DNA of 57,708 bases from Burkholderiales bacterium (GTDB taxonomy: Bacteria > Pseudomonadota > Gammaproteobacteria > Burkholderiales > Usitatibacteraceae), in contig JAHCLE010000004.1 of assembly GCA_026125445.1 (NCBI GenBank), positions 1 to 57,708 of the forward strand, read 5' to 3'. The position numbers and the translations under genes were made by a program. Position 1 is the stretch's first letter; each line of letters opens with the position of its first letter. The notes below the pieces were generated by a model. It had not been told where the DNA came from. It did no database searches and saw only the letters and a program-made list of their open reading frames with translations. This document shows positions 33,757 through 41,423 of the stretch, piece by piece.

Positions 33757-34127
33757 TATTTCGGGGGATGGTCGCGGGAGGGACGGCGGTAGAGCCAGAT
33801 GGCCATGGCGACGCCGAAGACCGCGAGCGCGACCTTGAGCCAGATGGGCTTCACGAAGAAGGTGATGGAGGCCGCGAGCGTGGCCGACATCAGCACGATC
33901 GCCCAGATCTTCGTGCGGTAGGGAATCGCGCGGTGGCGCTCCCACTCCGAGACGATCGGCCCGAAGTGCCTGTGGTGCAGGAGCCAGCGGTGGAAGCGCG
34001 GCGAGGAGCGCGCGAAGCACGCGGCCGCGAGCAGCACGAAGGGTGTCGTGGGCAGCACCGGCAGGACCACGCCCGCGATGCCCAGTCCCAGCGCGATGAA
34101 TCCGCAGGCGAGGAAGAGCATCCGCAC
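33756..34127 (-). CDS. YbaN/DUF454 inner-membrane protein
   Basis: A protein of 121-123 residues with three or four membrane helices. The N-terminal GIAGVVLPVLPTTPFVLLAA and FARSSPRFHRWLLHHRHFGP are the DUF454/YbaN signature. Function unknown. The start is uncertain between GTG 34127 and ATG 34121, neither with a clear ribosome site. It is divergent from the membrane protein at 34185 with about 57 bases between. Confidence 0.85.
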   Translation of the reverse strand: MRMLFLACGFIALGLGIAGVVLPVLPTTPFVLLAAACFARSSPRFHRWLLHHRHFGPIVSEWERHRAIPYRTKIWAIVLMSATLAASITFFVKPIWLKVALAVFGVAMAIWLYRRPSRDHPPK

Positions 34128-34184
34128 CGTGGGCGAATCGTGCGGCCTGGGGTGGCGCCGCGCCGAAGGGCTAGAATGCGCGCC

Positions 34185-34892
34185 ATGGAAGCGCTCATCG
34201 TCGCGACGATCGCGATCGGCCTCGTCGTCGACTCCCACGGGGGCGCCTGGGGCCAGCTCGCCGTGAGCGTGGCCGCCTGGGCGCTCCTCGCCCGGCTGTG
34301 GCTCGTTTCCCATCCCTCGCAACGCCCCGCCCTCCTCGCCTGCCTCGTCTACGCCACCGCCGGCGAGGTCTTCCTCTCGCTGGCGTGGGGCCTTTACGAC
34401 TACCGCCTCGGCAACATCCCGCTCTTCGTGCCGCCGGGACACGTGCTGCTCTTCACCCTCGGGGTGCGCCTCGCCGCGCGCCTGAAGGACGGCGCCGAGT
34501 GGTGGATCGCCGCCGCCGCGCTTCCCGTGGTGGCTGGCCTGGCGCTCGCCGGCCGCGACACCCTGGGACCGTTCCTCTACGCGCTCTTCCTCGCGTGCAT
34601 GGCGCTGTCGGCCTCGCGCAGGCTCTACGCCACGATGCTGGTGCTCTCGCTCGCGATGGAGCTTTGGGGCACGTGGCTCGGCAACTGGACCTGGCGCCAC
34701 GAGGTGCCGTGGACCGATCTGGTCACCGCCAACCCGCCGCTCGCCGCCGGCGCCTTCTATGCCGCCCTGGACCTGCTCGTGGTGAGCACCGTGGCGGCGT
34801 GGCGCCGTCAGTCCCCGGCGAGCCCCATCCTCACGCCCAGCACGGCCTCGCACCAGGCCGCGACCTGCAGCGCGCGCTCGTCCTCGCGGTAG
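34185..34892 (+). CDS. Polytopic membrane protein, unknown
   Basis: A 235-residue protein with six or seven hydrophobic helices and conserved-looking polar pairs (GEVFLSLAWGLYDYR, MELWGTWLGNWTW). No family recognised. A TAGAAT 10 bases before the ATG suggests a very short leader. Its C-terminus, from about residue 209, runs for 85 bases over the 3' end of the convergent amidase gene and is low in hydrophobicity. Confidence 0.65.
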   Translation: MEALIVATIAIGLVVDSHGGAWGQLAVSVAAWALLARLWLVSHPSQRPALLACLVYATAGEVFLSLAWGLYDYRLGNIPLFVPPGHVLLFTLGVRLAARLKDGAEWWIAAAALPVVAGLALAGRDTLGPFLYALFLACMALSASRRLYATMLVLSLAMELWGTWLGNWTWRHEVPWTDLVTANPPLAAGAFYAALDLLVVSTVAAWRRQSPASPILTPSTASHQAATCSARSSSR

Positions 34893-36154
34893 CGCCCCAC
34901 GATCTGCAGGCCCAGCGGCAGGCCGCGCGGCCCGCGCCCCGAGGGCATGGTGATGGCCGGCAGCCCCGACATCGTCCACAGCGAGCAGAAGACGGCGTCG
35001 CCCGTGTTGCCGAGCCCCGCCGGCGCTTCTCCCACGGCCGGGATCGTGACGATGGCATCGCAGCCGTCGTAGAGCCCGTCGAGCCAGCGGCGGTACTCGT
35101 CTCGGCGCGCGAGGTTCTTCGCGTGCTGCTCGGGCGTGATGCGCTTGCCGCGGTCCAGGAGCTCCGTGAGCGGCGGCGACATCTGCAGGCGGTGGCGCGA
35201 CTCGAGCGAGGCGAAGCCGCGCGCGGCGTCGTAGTCCATGATGGCCCCCACGACGTTCCAGGCCTCGTTGAAGGCCGGCGGCAGCGGCACCTCGCGCACG
35301 AGCGCCCCCGCGTCCTTGAGGTTCGCGACCGACTCGGTGAAGTTGGCCTGCTGCGCGGCGGAGGCGAGCGACCATTTCGGGGTCTTCACCACCGCCAGGC
35401 GCGGGGCGTGGCCGAGGGGGCCGAGCGGCACCGAGAGCGAGCGCATGCCGGCGCGGATCCCGGTGGCCTCGTCGCGGGGGTCGATCCCCATGAGGCAGGC
35501 GCCGAACCAGGCCGCGTCCTCCACGGAGCGGGCGAAGACGCCCACGTGGTCGAGCGTCTTGCTGAAGGGGAACACGCCGTCGCGCGAGATGGCCCCGAAG
35601 CTCGGCTTGTAGCCCACCACGCCGCAGTAGGCCGCGGGCCGGATGACCGAGCCCAGCGTCTGTGTGCCGATGGCCACCGGAACGAAGCCGGCCGCCACCG
35701 CCGCGGCAGAGCCGCTGGAGGAGCCGCCGGGCGTGTGCGCGAGGTTCCAGGGGTTGTGGGTCTTGCCGGGATGGCGGAAGGCGAACTCGGTGGTGACCGT
35801 CTTGGCCATCACGATGCCGCCCAGCGCCTCCAGGCGGCGCACGAGCCCCGCCGAGCGTCCCGGCACGTGGTTGGCGAAAATGCGCGAGCCCATGCGGGTG
35901 GGGATGCCGCGCGTGGCGATGATGTCCTTCACGCCCACGGGCACCCCGAAGAGCGGCAGGTCCTTGAGGATGCCGCCGGATCTCTCCTCGGCCTCGGCCA
36001 TGGCGCGGGCCGGCTCGAACCACTCGAAGGCCTGGATGCGGGGCTCGAGGGCGGCGATGCGGTCGTTGAGGGCCTGGACGTAGTCCTGGACCGTGAGCCG
36101 GGCCTCGCGATAGGCGGCGTGAAGGGCTCTCAGGCCCAGGGCATGGGGTTGCAT
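34808..36154 (-). CDS. Amidase-signature family enzyme
   Basis: A 448-residue amidase of the GatA/AS superfamily. The Ser-cisSer-Lys triad is visible: Lys76 (VGVKDII), the GGSSSGS loop at 143-149, and Ser169 (GTQTLGSVIRP). Such enzymes hydrolyse amides or ureas; without gatB or gatC neighbours it is unlikely to be the tRNA amidotransferase subunit. Substrate unknown. It is followed by no same-strand partner within 600 bases and overlaps the convergent membrane gene at its 3' end. Confidence 0.9.
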   Translation of the reverse strand: MQPHALGLRALHAAYREARLTVQDYVQALNDRIAALEPRIQAFEWFEPARAMAEAEERSGGILKDLPLFGVPVGVKDIIATRGIPTRMGSRIFANHVPGRSAGLVRRLEALGGIVMAKTVTTEFAFRHPGKTHNPWNLAHTPGGSSSGSAAAVAAGFVPVAIGTQTLGSVIRPAAYCGVVGYKPSFGAISRDGVFPFSKTLDHVGVFARSVEDAAWFGACLMGIDPRDEATGIRAGMRSLSVPLGPLGHAPRLAVVKTPKWSLASAAQQANFTESVANLKDAGALVREVPLPPAFNEAWNVVGAIMDYDAARGFASLESRHRLQMSPPLTELLDRGKRITPEQHAKNLARRDEYRRWLDGLYDGCDAIVTIPAVGEAPAGLGNTGDAVFCSLWTMSGLPAITMPSGRGPRGLPLGLQIVGRYREDERALQVAAWCEAVLGVRMGLAGD

Positions 36155-36198
36155 CCCGCCATTTTGCCGGGGGATTGCGGCGCGGCCAACCCGCCCGT

Positions 36199-36627
36199 TC
36201 AGGCCAGGGCCCGGCGAAGGGCGTCGATCCCGGCCTGGGCGACGATCTCGTCGTCGCTCGCCTTGACCCCGGAAACCCCGATCCCGCCCACGAGCTGGCC
36301 GTCGATCTCGATGGGCAGCCCCCCCTGCAGCGCCACCGGGTCGCCCCCGGCGGAGAGGAAGGAGAAGCGCCCGTCGTTGATCATCTGCTCCAGGATCCGG
36401 GTGGGCCGCTTGTAGGCGACCGCCGAGCGCGCCTTGCCCATGGCCGTGGGCACGCTCGAGGACTGGGTGCCGTCGATGCGGTGCACCAGCAGGGCGTGAC
36501 CGCCGTCGTCGGCCACCGCGATGACCACCTTCCAGCCGTTCTCGGCGGCCTTGGCCTCGGCGGCGGCCGCCATGAGCCTGGCGGCCTCCAGCGTCAGGGA
36601 CTTCTTGGAGGGTAGGACGAGTGGCAT
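36199..36627 (-). CDS. GlcG/HbpS-family heme-binding-like protein
   Basis: A 142-residue protein of the DUF336/GlcG/HbpS family: LTLEAARLMAAAAEAKAAE at the start, VVIAVADDGGHALLVHRIDG, KARSAVAYKRPT, and LPIEIDGQLVGGIGVSG near the end. Members bind heme or corrinoids, or accompany glycolate and diol catabolism; the exact role here is open. It lies between the LysR-mini gene (17 bases upstream) and the amidase (44 bases downstream), so it may be part of the riboswitch-controlled transcript. Confidence 0.88.
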   Translation of the reverse strand: MPLVLPSKKSLTLEAARLMAAAAEAKAAENGWKVVIAVADDGGHALLVHRIDGTQSSSVPTAMGKARSAVAYKRPTRILEQMINDGRFSFLSAGGDPVALQGGLPIEIDGQLVGGIGVSGVKASDDEIVAQAGIDALRRALA

Positions 36628-36643
36628 GCGGGCTCCCGGAGGG

Positions 36644-36994
36644 TCAGGCGCCCGATGATACCTCCGCGACCGGGGCCGGGCGCTCCGCCCCGTGGCCCTC
36701 CTCGAGGGCGGCGCGGCGATCGCCGAAGCGCTCCACGGAATCGAGGATCTCCTCGCAGAGCACGATGAGCTCGCGCCCGAGGGCCGTGGGCTGCATGCGC
36801 CGGCCCCGGGACTCGAGGACGGGGCCTCCCACCGTCTCGGAGAGCTTGCGCACGAGGCAGGAGACGGTCGGCTGGGCGAGCGAGAGCTCGCGCGCGGCGA
36901 GCGTCACGCTGCCGTGGCGAACGCACGCCTCGAAGGCGACGAGCTGGGGGAAGAAACCGTGGCGGAAGTAGCGTCGGTGGCGGCTGCGGGTCAT
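36644..36994 (-). CDS. LysR HTH-only mini-regulator under a Mn riboswitch
   Basis: A 116-residue protein holding only the LysR winged-helix domain (about 17-80: FEACVRHGSVTLAARELSLA, QPTVSCLVRKLS) and a short helical tail; the effector domain is absent. The basic start MTRSRHRRYFRHGFFPQL resembles LysR proteins seen near terC genes. AGGAGA precedes the ATG. Its leader is a complete yybP-ykoY riboswitch with terminator. It could act as a Mn-dependent regulator of the divergent terC-usp gene; that is inference. Confidence 0.85.
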   Translation of the reverse strand: MTRSRHRRYFRHGFFPQLVAFEACVRHGSVTLAARELSLAQPTVSCLVRKLSETVGGPVLESRGRRMQPTALGRELIVLCEEILDSVERFGDRRAALEEGHGAERPAPVAEVSSGA

Positions 36995-37020
36995 GTCTTT
37001 CGTTCTCCTGGAAAGTGAAA

Positions 37021-37050
37021 CGGCCTTTGCCCCGGTCGGGACAAAGGCCG
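37021..37050 (-). promoter_or_regulatory. Second hairpin of the riboswitch leader
   Basis: On the minus strand CGGCCTTTGTCCC and GGGGCAAAGGCCG form a 13-bp stem with loop GACC, followed by TTTCACTTT and the ribosome site AGGAGA. It shares the CCTTTG/CAAAGG core with the terminator just upstream, so it could offer alternative pairing, a second terminator or control of ribosome access. Confidence 0.6.
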
Positions 37051-37058
37051 TGAAAACG

Positions 37059-37091
37059 AAAAAGACCTTTGCCTCGATCTGGCAAAGGTCT
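37059..37091 (-). terminator. Riboswitch expression-platform terminator
   Basis: On the minus strand AGACCTTTGCC, loop AGATCGA, GGCAAAGGTCT, then TTTT-CG-TTTT. The left arm overlaps the 3' strand of riboswitch helix P1 (37083-37095). Ligand-stabilised P1 would prevent the terminator, which is the layout of an ON switch. Confidence 0.85.
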
Positions 37092-37190
37092 CGCTAACAA
37101 ACCCGCGTGGTGAACGCGCTGCTTGCCGACGGCACCGGGGCAAAAAGCCCGTCTTGACGATGCCGCCGTAAAAGCTACTCCCCTTTGGTA
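37083..37190 (-). promoter_or_regulatory. yybP-ykoY manganese riboswitch
   Basis: Minus-strand RNA opens with CCAAAGGGGAGUAGC (37188-37174) and closes with AGCGAGACCUUUG (37095-37083), the two conserved P1 segments of the yybP-ykoY family. The inner arm carries CAUCGUCAA, then a GGGC-UUUUU-GCCC hairpin and CCCCGGUG, matching the conserved loop contact that forms the Mn(II) site. Known members sense Mn(II) and control MntP, TerC/Alx or P-type ATPase genes. Here it faces the LysR-mini gene, not terC. Confidence 0.9.
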
Positions 37191-37217
37191 GGGCGCCCCG
37201 CGATGCGGGACGGCCGA

Positions 37218-37246
37218 TTTATAAACGCAATGCCCGAATTTCGCAA
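37218..37246 (-). promoter_or_regulatory. Promoter of the riboswitch transcript
   Basis: Minus strand: TTGCGA (37246-37241), exactly 17 bases, TATAAA (37223-37218). The transcript would begin near 37211, about 20 bases before the aptamer. This is one of the best sigma-70-like promoters in the window. Confidence 0.7.
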
Positions 37247-37341
37247 TCCGCCCCCGCCCGTACGCCGATTGCGAATCGCCATCGCCGGGGCCGGGTCGAA
37301 TTGCGAAATTGCATCGCGGCGCGCGAACGCCTGCCGATAAT
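37237..37341 (+). promoter_or_regulatory. Repeated TTGCGAA boxes and possible terC promoter
   Basis: Three related boxes occur between the divergent genes: GAATTTCGCAAT near 37237, CGATTGCGAATCG at 37266-37278 and AATTGCGAAATT near 37299. The first overlaps the riboswitch promoter -35. GATAAT at 37336-37341 could be the terC -10. The boxes are candidate operators for a shared regulator, perhaps the LysR-mini protein. Confidence 0.35.
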
Positions 37342-37405
37342 CGAGCGCTGCGCCCGGGGCGGAACGCGCCGGGACGGACGACTCGAACCCAGGAGAATCA
37401 AGGCA

Positions 37406-38623
37406 GTGGAACTCTTTTCGGCGGAATTCCTCTCGGCGCTCTTCGCCATCATCGTGATCGACCTCGCGCTCGCGGGCGACAACGCCATCGTCATCGCGCT
37501 CGCCGCGCGCGAGCTGCCTCCCCACCTGCAGAAGCGGGCCATCCTCTGGGGCACCTTCGGCGCCATCGCCGTGCGCGTCGTGATGACGCTCGCCGTGGTG
37601 TGGCTGCTGGGCATCCCCGGCCTCATGGGCGCGGGCGGCGCGATCCTCGTCTGGATCGCGTACAAGCTGCTCAAGCCGTCGGACGGCGGCTCCCACGAGG
37701 TCAAGGCGGCGGGCACCTTCTGGGGCGCGATGCAGACGATCGTGATCGCGGATGCCGCCATGGGCCTGGACAACGTCCTCGCGGTGGCCGGCGCCGCGCA
37801 CGGCTCCTTCCTGCTGGTGGTGATCGGGCTCCTCGTGAGCGTGCCGATCGTCGTCTGGGGCTCGACCTTCATCCTCAAGTGGGTCGCGCGCTACCCGTGG
37901 ATCGTGCAGGTGGGCGTGGCGGTCCTCGCGTGGACCGCGGCCAAGATGATCTCGAGCGAGCCGATGCTCAGGCCCTTCTTCGAAGCCCACGCGGCGGCCG
38001 TTCCCGCCCTCTACCTGCTCGTCTTCGCGATCATTTTCGGCGCCGGGTACCTCGCCCGCGCGCAGGCCGCGCACGTCCGCTACGTGCGGCCCGAACCGAC
38101 CACCCACGCAAGGAGCCCTGCCATGAGGAAAATCCTGGTACCCGTCGACGGCTCCGCCAAGAGCCTCGCCGCCGTGCGCGCCGCGGTCGCGGAAGGACGC
38201 GAGCACATCGACCGGATCGATCTCGTGAACGTGCAGCCGCCGTTCAACCGCCACATCTCGCGCTTCGTGCCGTGGCGCGACCGCCAGGGCTGGCGCGAGG
38301 AGCGGGCCACGCGGGCCTTCGAGCCCGCCCGCCGCCTGGTGGAGACCTCGGGCATCGCCTGCCGCACGCACGCCGTGGTGGGACCCCTCGCGCCGTCGAT
38401 CGCCGAGGAGGCGCGCCGGCTGGGCGCGCACGAGATCGTGCTCGGCGCCACGCAGCGCGGCGCCCTGGGCCGGCTCGTGCGCAACTCGGTGAGCGCGCGC
38501 CTGCTCGAGATGTCGCAGATCCCCGTGCGCGTGATCCCGGCGGGGCCGGCCTCGCCGCTCGAGCGCATCGCGGTGCCCGTGGGCATCGGCATGGCCCTCA
38601 TCGCGCTCGCCGCCGACGACTGA
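37406..38623 (+). CDS. TerC-family membrane protein fused in frame to a universal stress protein
   Basis: A 405-residue protein. Residues 1-230 are a TerC/Alx-type membrane protein with the acidic AGDNAI (about 23-28) and GLDNVLA (120-126) signatures, probably exporting Mn or another metal. Residues 240-400 are a UspA domain (MRKILVPVDGSAKS, then GATQRGALGRLVRNS ATP loop). No stop separates them. GTG 37406 follows AGGAGA by 9 bases. An AGGAG site and ATG at 38123 could also give a separate UspA. TerC genes are classic Mn-riboswitch targets, here divergent from one. Confidence 0.85.
   Translation: MELFSAEFLSALFAIIVIDLALAGDNAIVIALAARELPPHLQKRAILWGTFGAIAVRVVMTLAVVWLLGIPGLMGAGGAILVWIAYKLLKPSDGGSHEVKAAGTFWGAMQTIVIADAAMGLDNVLAVAGAAHGSFLLVVIGLLVSVPIVVWGSTFILKWVARYPWIVQVGVAVLAWTAAKMISSEPMLRPFFEAHAAAVPALYLLVFAIIFGAGYLARAQAAHVRYVRPEPTTHARSPAMRKILVPVDGSAKSLAAVRAAVAEGREHIDRIDLVNVQPPFNRHISRFVPWRDRQGWREERATRAFEPARRLVETSGIACRTHAVVGPLAPSIAEEARRLGAHEIVLGATQRGALGRLVRNSVSARLLEMSQIPVRVIPAGPASPLERIAVPVGIGMALIALAADD
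38110..38125 (+). promoter_or_regulatory. Internal ribosome site and start for UspA
   Basis: AAGGAG at 38110-38115, 7 bases before ATG 38123, exactly where homology to stand-alone UspA proteins begins. It suggests the gene either evolved from an overlapping terC-usp pair or makes both a fusion and a free UspA. Confidence 0.55.
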
Positions 38624-38641
38624 CGCCGCGCGCGGCGCCGT

Positions 38642-38998
38642 TCAGAAGCTGTAGCTGAGGACGACGCCGCTTCGCTTCACGGTGAGGCGCTCGGGCTTCA
38701 GGCCCGGGACCTCCGGCAGGAAGCGCTTCGCGCCGGGCACGTTGATGCGCCCGCTCGAATCGAGGCAGACCTCGAACTCGCTCGCGCCGCAGGAGCGGCC
38801 GGGCTTGAGGCCGCTCATGGGAACCCGCGCAGGCAAGTCGGGCAGGTTGTCCTGGGTGGCGAGGATCGCGGACTTGGCCACGCCCCGGCCCGCCACCGGC
38901 CCCTCGGGCTGAGCGGCGGAACGCGACGCGCCCTCCTCCGCCGCGACGGCGGGCAGGACGGCACAGGCAAGCAGCACGGCGACGATCGAAACCCGCAT
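38642..38998 (-). CDS. Small exported protein, unknown
   Basis: A 118-residue protein with a Sec signal (MRVSIVAVLLACAVLPAVAA). The mature part has a pair of cysteines (CGASEFEVC) likely to form a disulfide, and a basic beta-rich C-terminus ending VVLSYSF. No family recognised. It is convergent with terC-usp. The 293-base gap to dsbB (38999-39291) holds an AT-rich patch near 39100 and TTGACG at about 39231 but nothing firm. Confidence 0.6.
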   Translation of the reverse strand: MRVSIVAVLLACAVLPAVAAEEGASRSAAQPEGPVAGRGVAKSAILATQDNLPDLPARVPMSGLKPGRSCGASEFEVCLDSSGRINVPGAKRFLPEVPGLKPERLTVKRSGVVLSYSF

Positions 38999-39291
38999 GG
39001 CCCTTGGCTCCGCGAATTCCCCAATGCCCGGAAACCTGCAAGAAAGGGGCCCGGCGCGGCTCCCGGGGATGCCGGGAATTCAGCATCGCAACCCTTTGTT
39101 TCAACTTGGTTTTATTTCCCCGTCCCCGGGCCTGTGACGGGCCTCACAGCGGGCAGGCGCCGGGGAGTCGCGCCGGGGCGACGAGGTGGGCGGGCATTGC
39201 CCCAAAGTGTCACGCCGCGCGGGCCCGGCTTTGACGATCGTCCAACGGCGCCGGGCGGAACCTGTGGGAAAATTGCGCGTCCAAATGCTCC

Positions 39292-39819
39292 ATGGTCGCC
39301 ATGCTCAACCGCCTGCCTTCCCGCATCGTCTTCGCCGCCATCTTCGCGGCGTGCGCCTCGCTCATCGGCTTCGGCCTCGTCCTGCAGCACATCGAGGGCC
39401 TGGAGCCCTGCCCGATGTGCATCCTGCAGCGCTACGCCTTCGTGGCCATCGGCATGGTGGCGCTCATCGCCGCGGTCCACGGCCCGGTGGGCGTGGGCGT
39501 GAAGATCTACTCCTTCCTGATCGGCGCGCTGGCCGTCGCCGGCGGCAGCGTCTCGGTGCGCCAGTCGCTGCTGCAGCGCTTCCCCGCGCCGGAGCCCGCC
39601 AACTGCATGAGCGGCGACCTCGACTACCTCCTCGGCAACTTCCCGCTGGCCCAGGCCCTGCCCCGGATCTTCCAGGGGACGGGCGATTGCGCCAAGGTCG
39701 AATGGAGCCTCTTCGGGCTCTCGATCGCGGAGTGGGCGTTCGTCTGGTTCCTGCTCTTCGTCGCGACCGCTACCTGGCTCGCGTTCTTCCGCAAGCGCCC
39801 GGCCGCGGCCGTTGCCTGA
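39292..39819 (+). CDS. dsbB: Disulfide bond formation protein B
   Basis: A 175-residue inner-membrane protein with four helices. The quinone-linked pair Cys40-Cys43 is in EPCPMC, and the second periplasmic pair is Cys105 and Cys133, as in DsbB. It reoxidises DsbA and passes electrons to ubiquinone. The Met at 39301 is an alternative start. Its stop lies inside the start region of the phoD gene, so they are coupled. Confidence 0.93.
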   Translation: MVAMLNRLPSRIVFAAIFAACASLIGFGLVLQHIEGLEPCPMCILQRYAFVAIGMVALIAAVHGPVGVGVKIYSFLIGALAVAGGSVSVRQSLLQRFPAPEPANCMSGDLDYLLGNFPLAQALPRIFQGTGDCAKVEWSLFGLSIAEWAFVWFLLFVATATWLAFFRKRPAAAVA

Positions 39820-41353
39820 CCGCCGCGAGATCCTGCGCCGCTCGCTCGCGCTGGCCGCGGCGGGCTTCCTCTCCCCCGGCTGGGCCCGGGCCAAGTCGCC
39901 GGCCCGCTTCTCCTCGCACCCGTTCACCCTCGGCGTAGCTTCCGGCTCGCCCGCCGCCACGGGCTTCGTGCTCTGGACGCGGCTTGCGCCCGAGCCCCTT
40001 TCCGGCGGCGGCCTCGGCGACGAGAGCCACGAGGTGCGCTGGGAGGTAGCCCACGACGAGAAGTTCGCGCGCATCGCGAAGCGCGGCACGGCGACGGCCG
40101 ACGCCTCGCGCGCGCACGCCGTGCACGTCGAGGTGGAAGGCCTCGAGCCCGGGCGCTGGTACCACTACCGCTTCCTCGCCGGGGGCGAGACGAGCGCGAC
40201 GGGACGCGCGCGCACGGCACCCGCGGCCGGCAAGGGCGACGAGTCGCTTCGCCTGGCGCTCGCCTCCTGCCAGCACTACGAGCAGGGATTCTTCGCCGCG
40301 CACCGCCACCTCGCCGCCGAGTCGCCGGACCTCGTGGCCTTCGTGGGCGACTACATCTACGAGTCGAACCGCAGGACCGGCACGGTGCGCTCGCACCACA
40401 ACGCCGAGCCGAAGACGCTCGCCGCCTACCGCGACCGCTACGCGCAGTACAAGACCGACGCCGACCTGCAGGCGGCCCACGCCTGCGCGCCGTGGATCGT
40501 CACCTGGGACGACCACGAGGTCGCCAACGACTATGCCAACGACCAGGGGCAGGACCTGGACCCGGATTTCCTCGCGCGCCGCGCCGCCGCCTACCGCGCC
40601 TTCTTCGAGCACATGCCGGTGCGGCCTTCCGTGCTGCGCGATGGCGGCGAGTACCGCCTCTACGGCACGCACGCGTGGGGCTCGCTCGCCAACCTCTTCG
40701 TCCTCGACGACCGCCAGTACCGCGACCACCAGGCCTGCCCGCGGCCGGGGCGCGGTGGGAGCGCCGTCGTGGGCCCCGAATGCACGGAACGCACGCGCGC
40801 CAAGCGCACGCTGCTGGGCGCGGCGCAGGAGCGCTGGCTCGCCGGGGCGCTCGCGGAATCGAAATCGCGCTGGAACCTGATCGTGCAGCAGACGCTATTC
40901 GTTCCCGCGGGACGCCCGACGAACGCGGGCATGCTGCACTGGACGGACGGCTGGGACGGCTACCCGGCCGCGCGGGAGCGGCTGCTGGAGGCGTTGGCCA
41001 GGAGCGGCGCCACGAACCCGGTGGTGCTGGGGGGAGACGTGCACACCAACTACGTGGCCAACGTGCACGCGCGGCCGGGGGATCCGGACTCTCCCGTCGT
41101 CGCCGCCGAGTTCTGCGGGACCTCCATCACCTCGCAGGGCGGGGGAAAGAAGCTCGTGGAATCGATCCACGAGGCCAACCCCCACATCCGCTTCGCCGAC
41201 GGCTCGAAGCGCGGCTACATCCTGCTCGACCTCGGCCGCGATCGCCTCGAGGCGCGCCTTCGCGTCCTCGACGCCGTCACCCGCAAGGACGCGGAAATCT
41301 CCACCGCCGCGAGCTTCACCGTCCTCGCCGGCCGCCCCGGCATCGCCCCCTGA
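39812..41353 (+). CDS. phoD: Alkaline phosphatase D (PhoD-like), Tat-exported
   Basis: A 513-residue metallophosphoesterase. The TTG start at 39812 overlaps dsbB by 8 bases and gives a Tat signal (LRRSLALAAAGFLSPGW). The N-terminal FTLGVASGSPAATGFVLWTR domain is followed by the phosphatase core: VGDYIYE, WDDHEVANDYAND, and GGDVHTNYVANVH near the C-terminus, all PhoD metal-site motifs. It is a periplasmic or secreted Ca/Fe-dependent phosphodiesterase or monoesterase. A fold-back repeat follows the stop. Confidence 0.92.
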   Translation: MPDRREILRRSLALAAAGFLSPGWARAKSPARFSSHPFTLGVASGSPAATGFVLWTRLAPEPLSGGGLGDESHEVRWEVAHDEKFARIAKRGTATADASRAHAVHVEVEGLEPGRWYHYRFLAGGETSATGRARTAPAAGKGDESLRLALASCQHYEQGFFAAHRHLAAESPDLVAFVGDYIYESNRRTGTVRSHHNAEPKTLAAYRDRYAQYKTDADLQAAHACAPWIVTWDDHEVANDYANDQGQDLDPDFLARRAAAYRAFFEHMPVRPSVLRDGGEYRLYGTHAWGSLANLFVLDDRQYRDHQACPRPGRGGSAVVGPECTERTRAKRTLLGAAQERWLAGALAESKSRWNLIVQQTLFVPAGRPTNAGMLHWTDGWDGYPAARERLLEALARSGATNPVVLGGDVHTNYVANVHARPGDPDSPVVAAEFCGTSITSQGGGKKLVESIHEANPHIRFADGSKRGYILLDLGRDRLEARLRVLDAVTRKDAEISTAASFTVLAGRPGIAP

Positions 41354-41355
41354 AA

Positions 41356-41416
41356 AAGAAATGGGGTCAGGTTACTTTGCACATCTTTTGTGCAAAGTAA
41401 CCTGACCCCATTTCTT
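41356..41416. repeat. Perfect 28-bp inverted repeat
   Basis: Arms at 41356-41383 and 41389-41416 pair perfectly around the loop TCTTT. The arm contains GGGGTCAGGTTACTTT, a wording I recall from palindromic repeats of betaproteobacterial genomes that may be moved by REP-associated transposases. It lies between the convergent phoD stop and the stop at 41424 and may act as a two-way terminator. Confidence 0.85.
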
Positions 41417-41423
41417 CTGGCGA

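Noticed and set aside
29434-33792. A 1452-codon plus-strand frame spanning the GGDEF-EAL and ATCase genes
   Set aside because: It is an off-frame reading of two genes with intact family motifs in another frame.
37021-37091. Two CCTTTG hairpins read as REP-type repeats
   Set aside because: They form the expression platform of the yybP-ykoY riboswitch just upstream, which explains their position and pairing better.
37021-37400. Riboswitch belonging to the rightward terC gene
   Set aside because: The conserved aptamer strands are on the minus strand only, with promoter and terminator in that direction.
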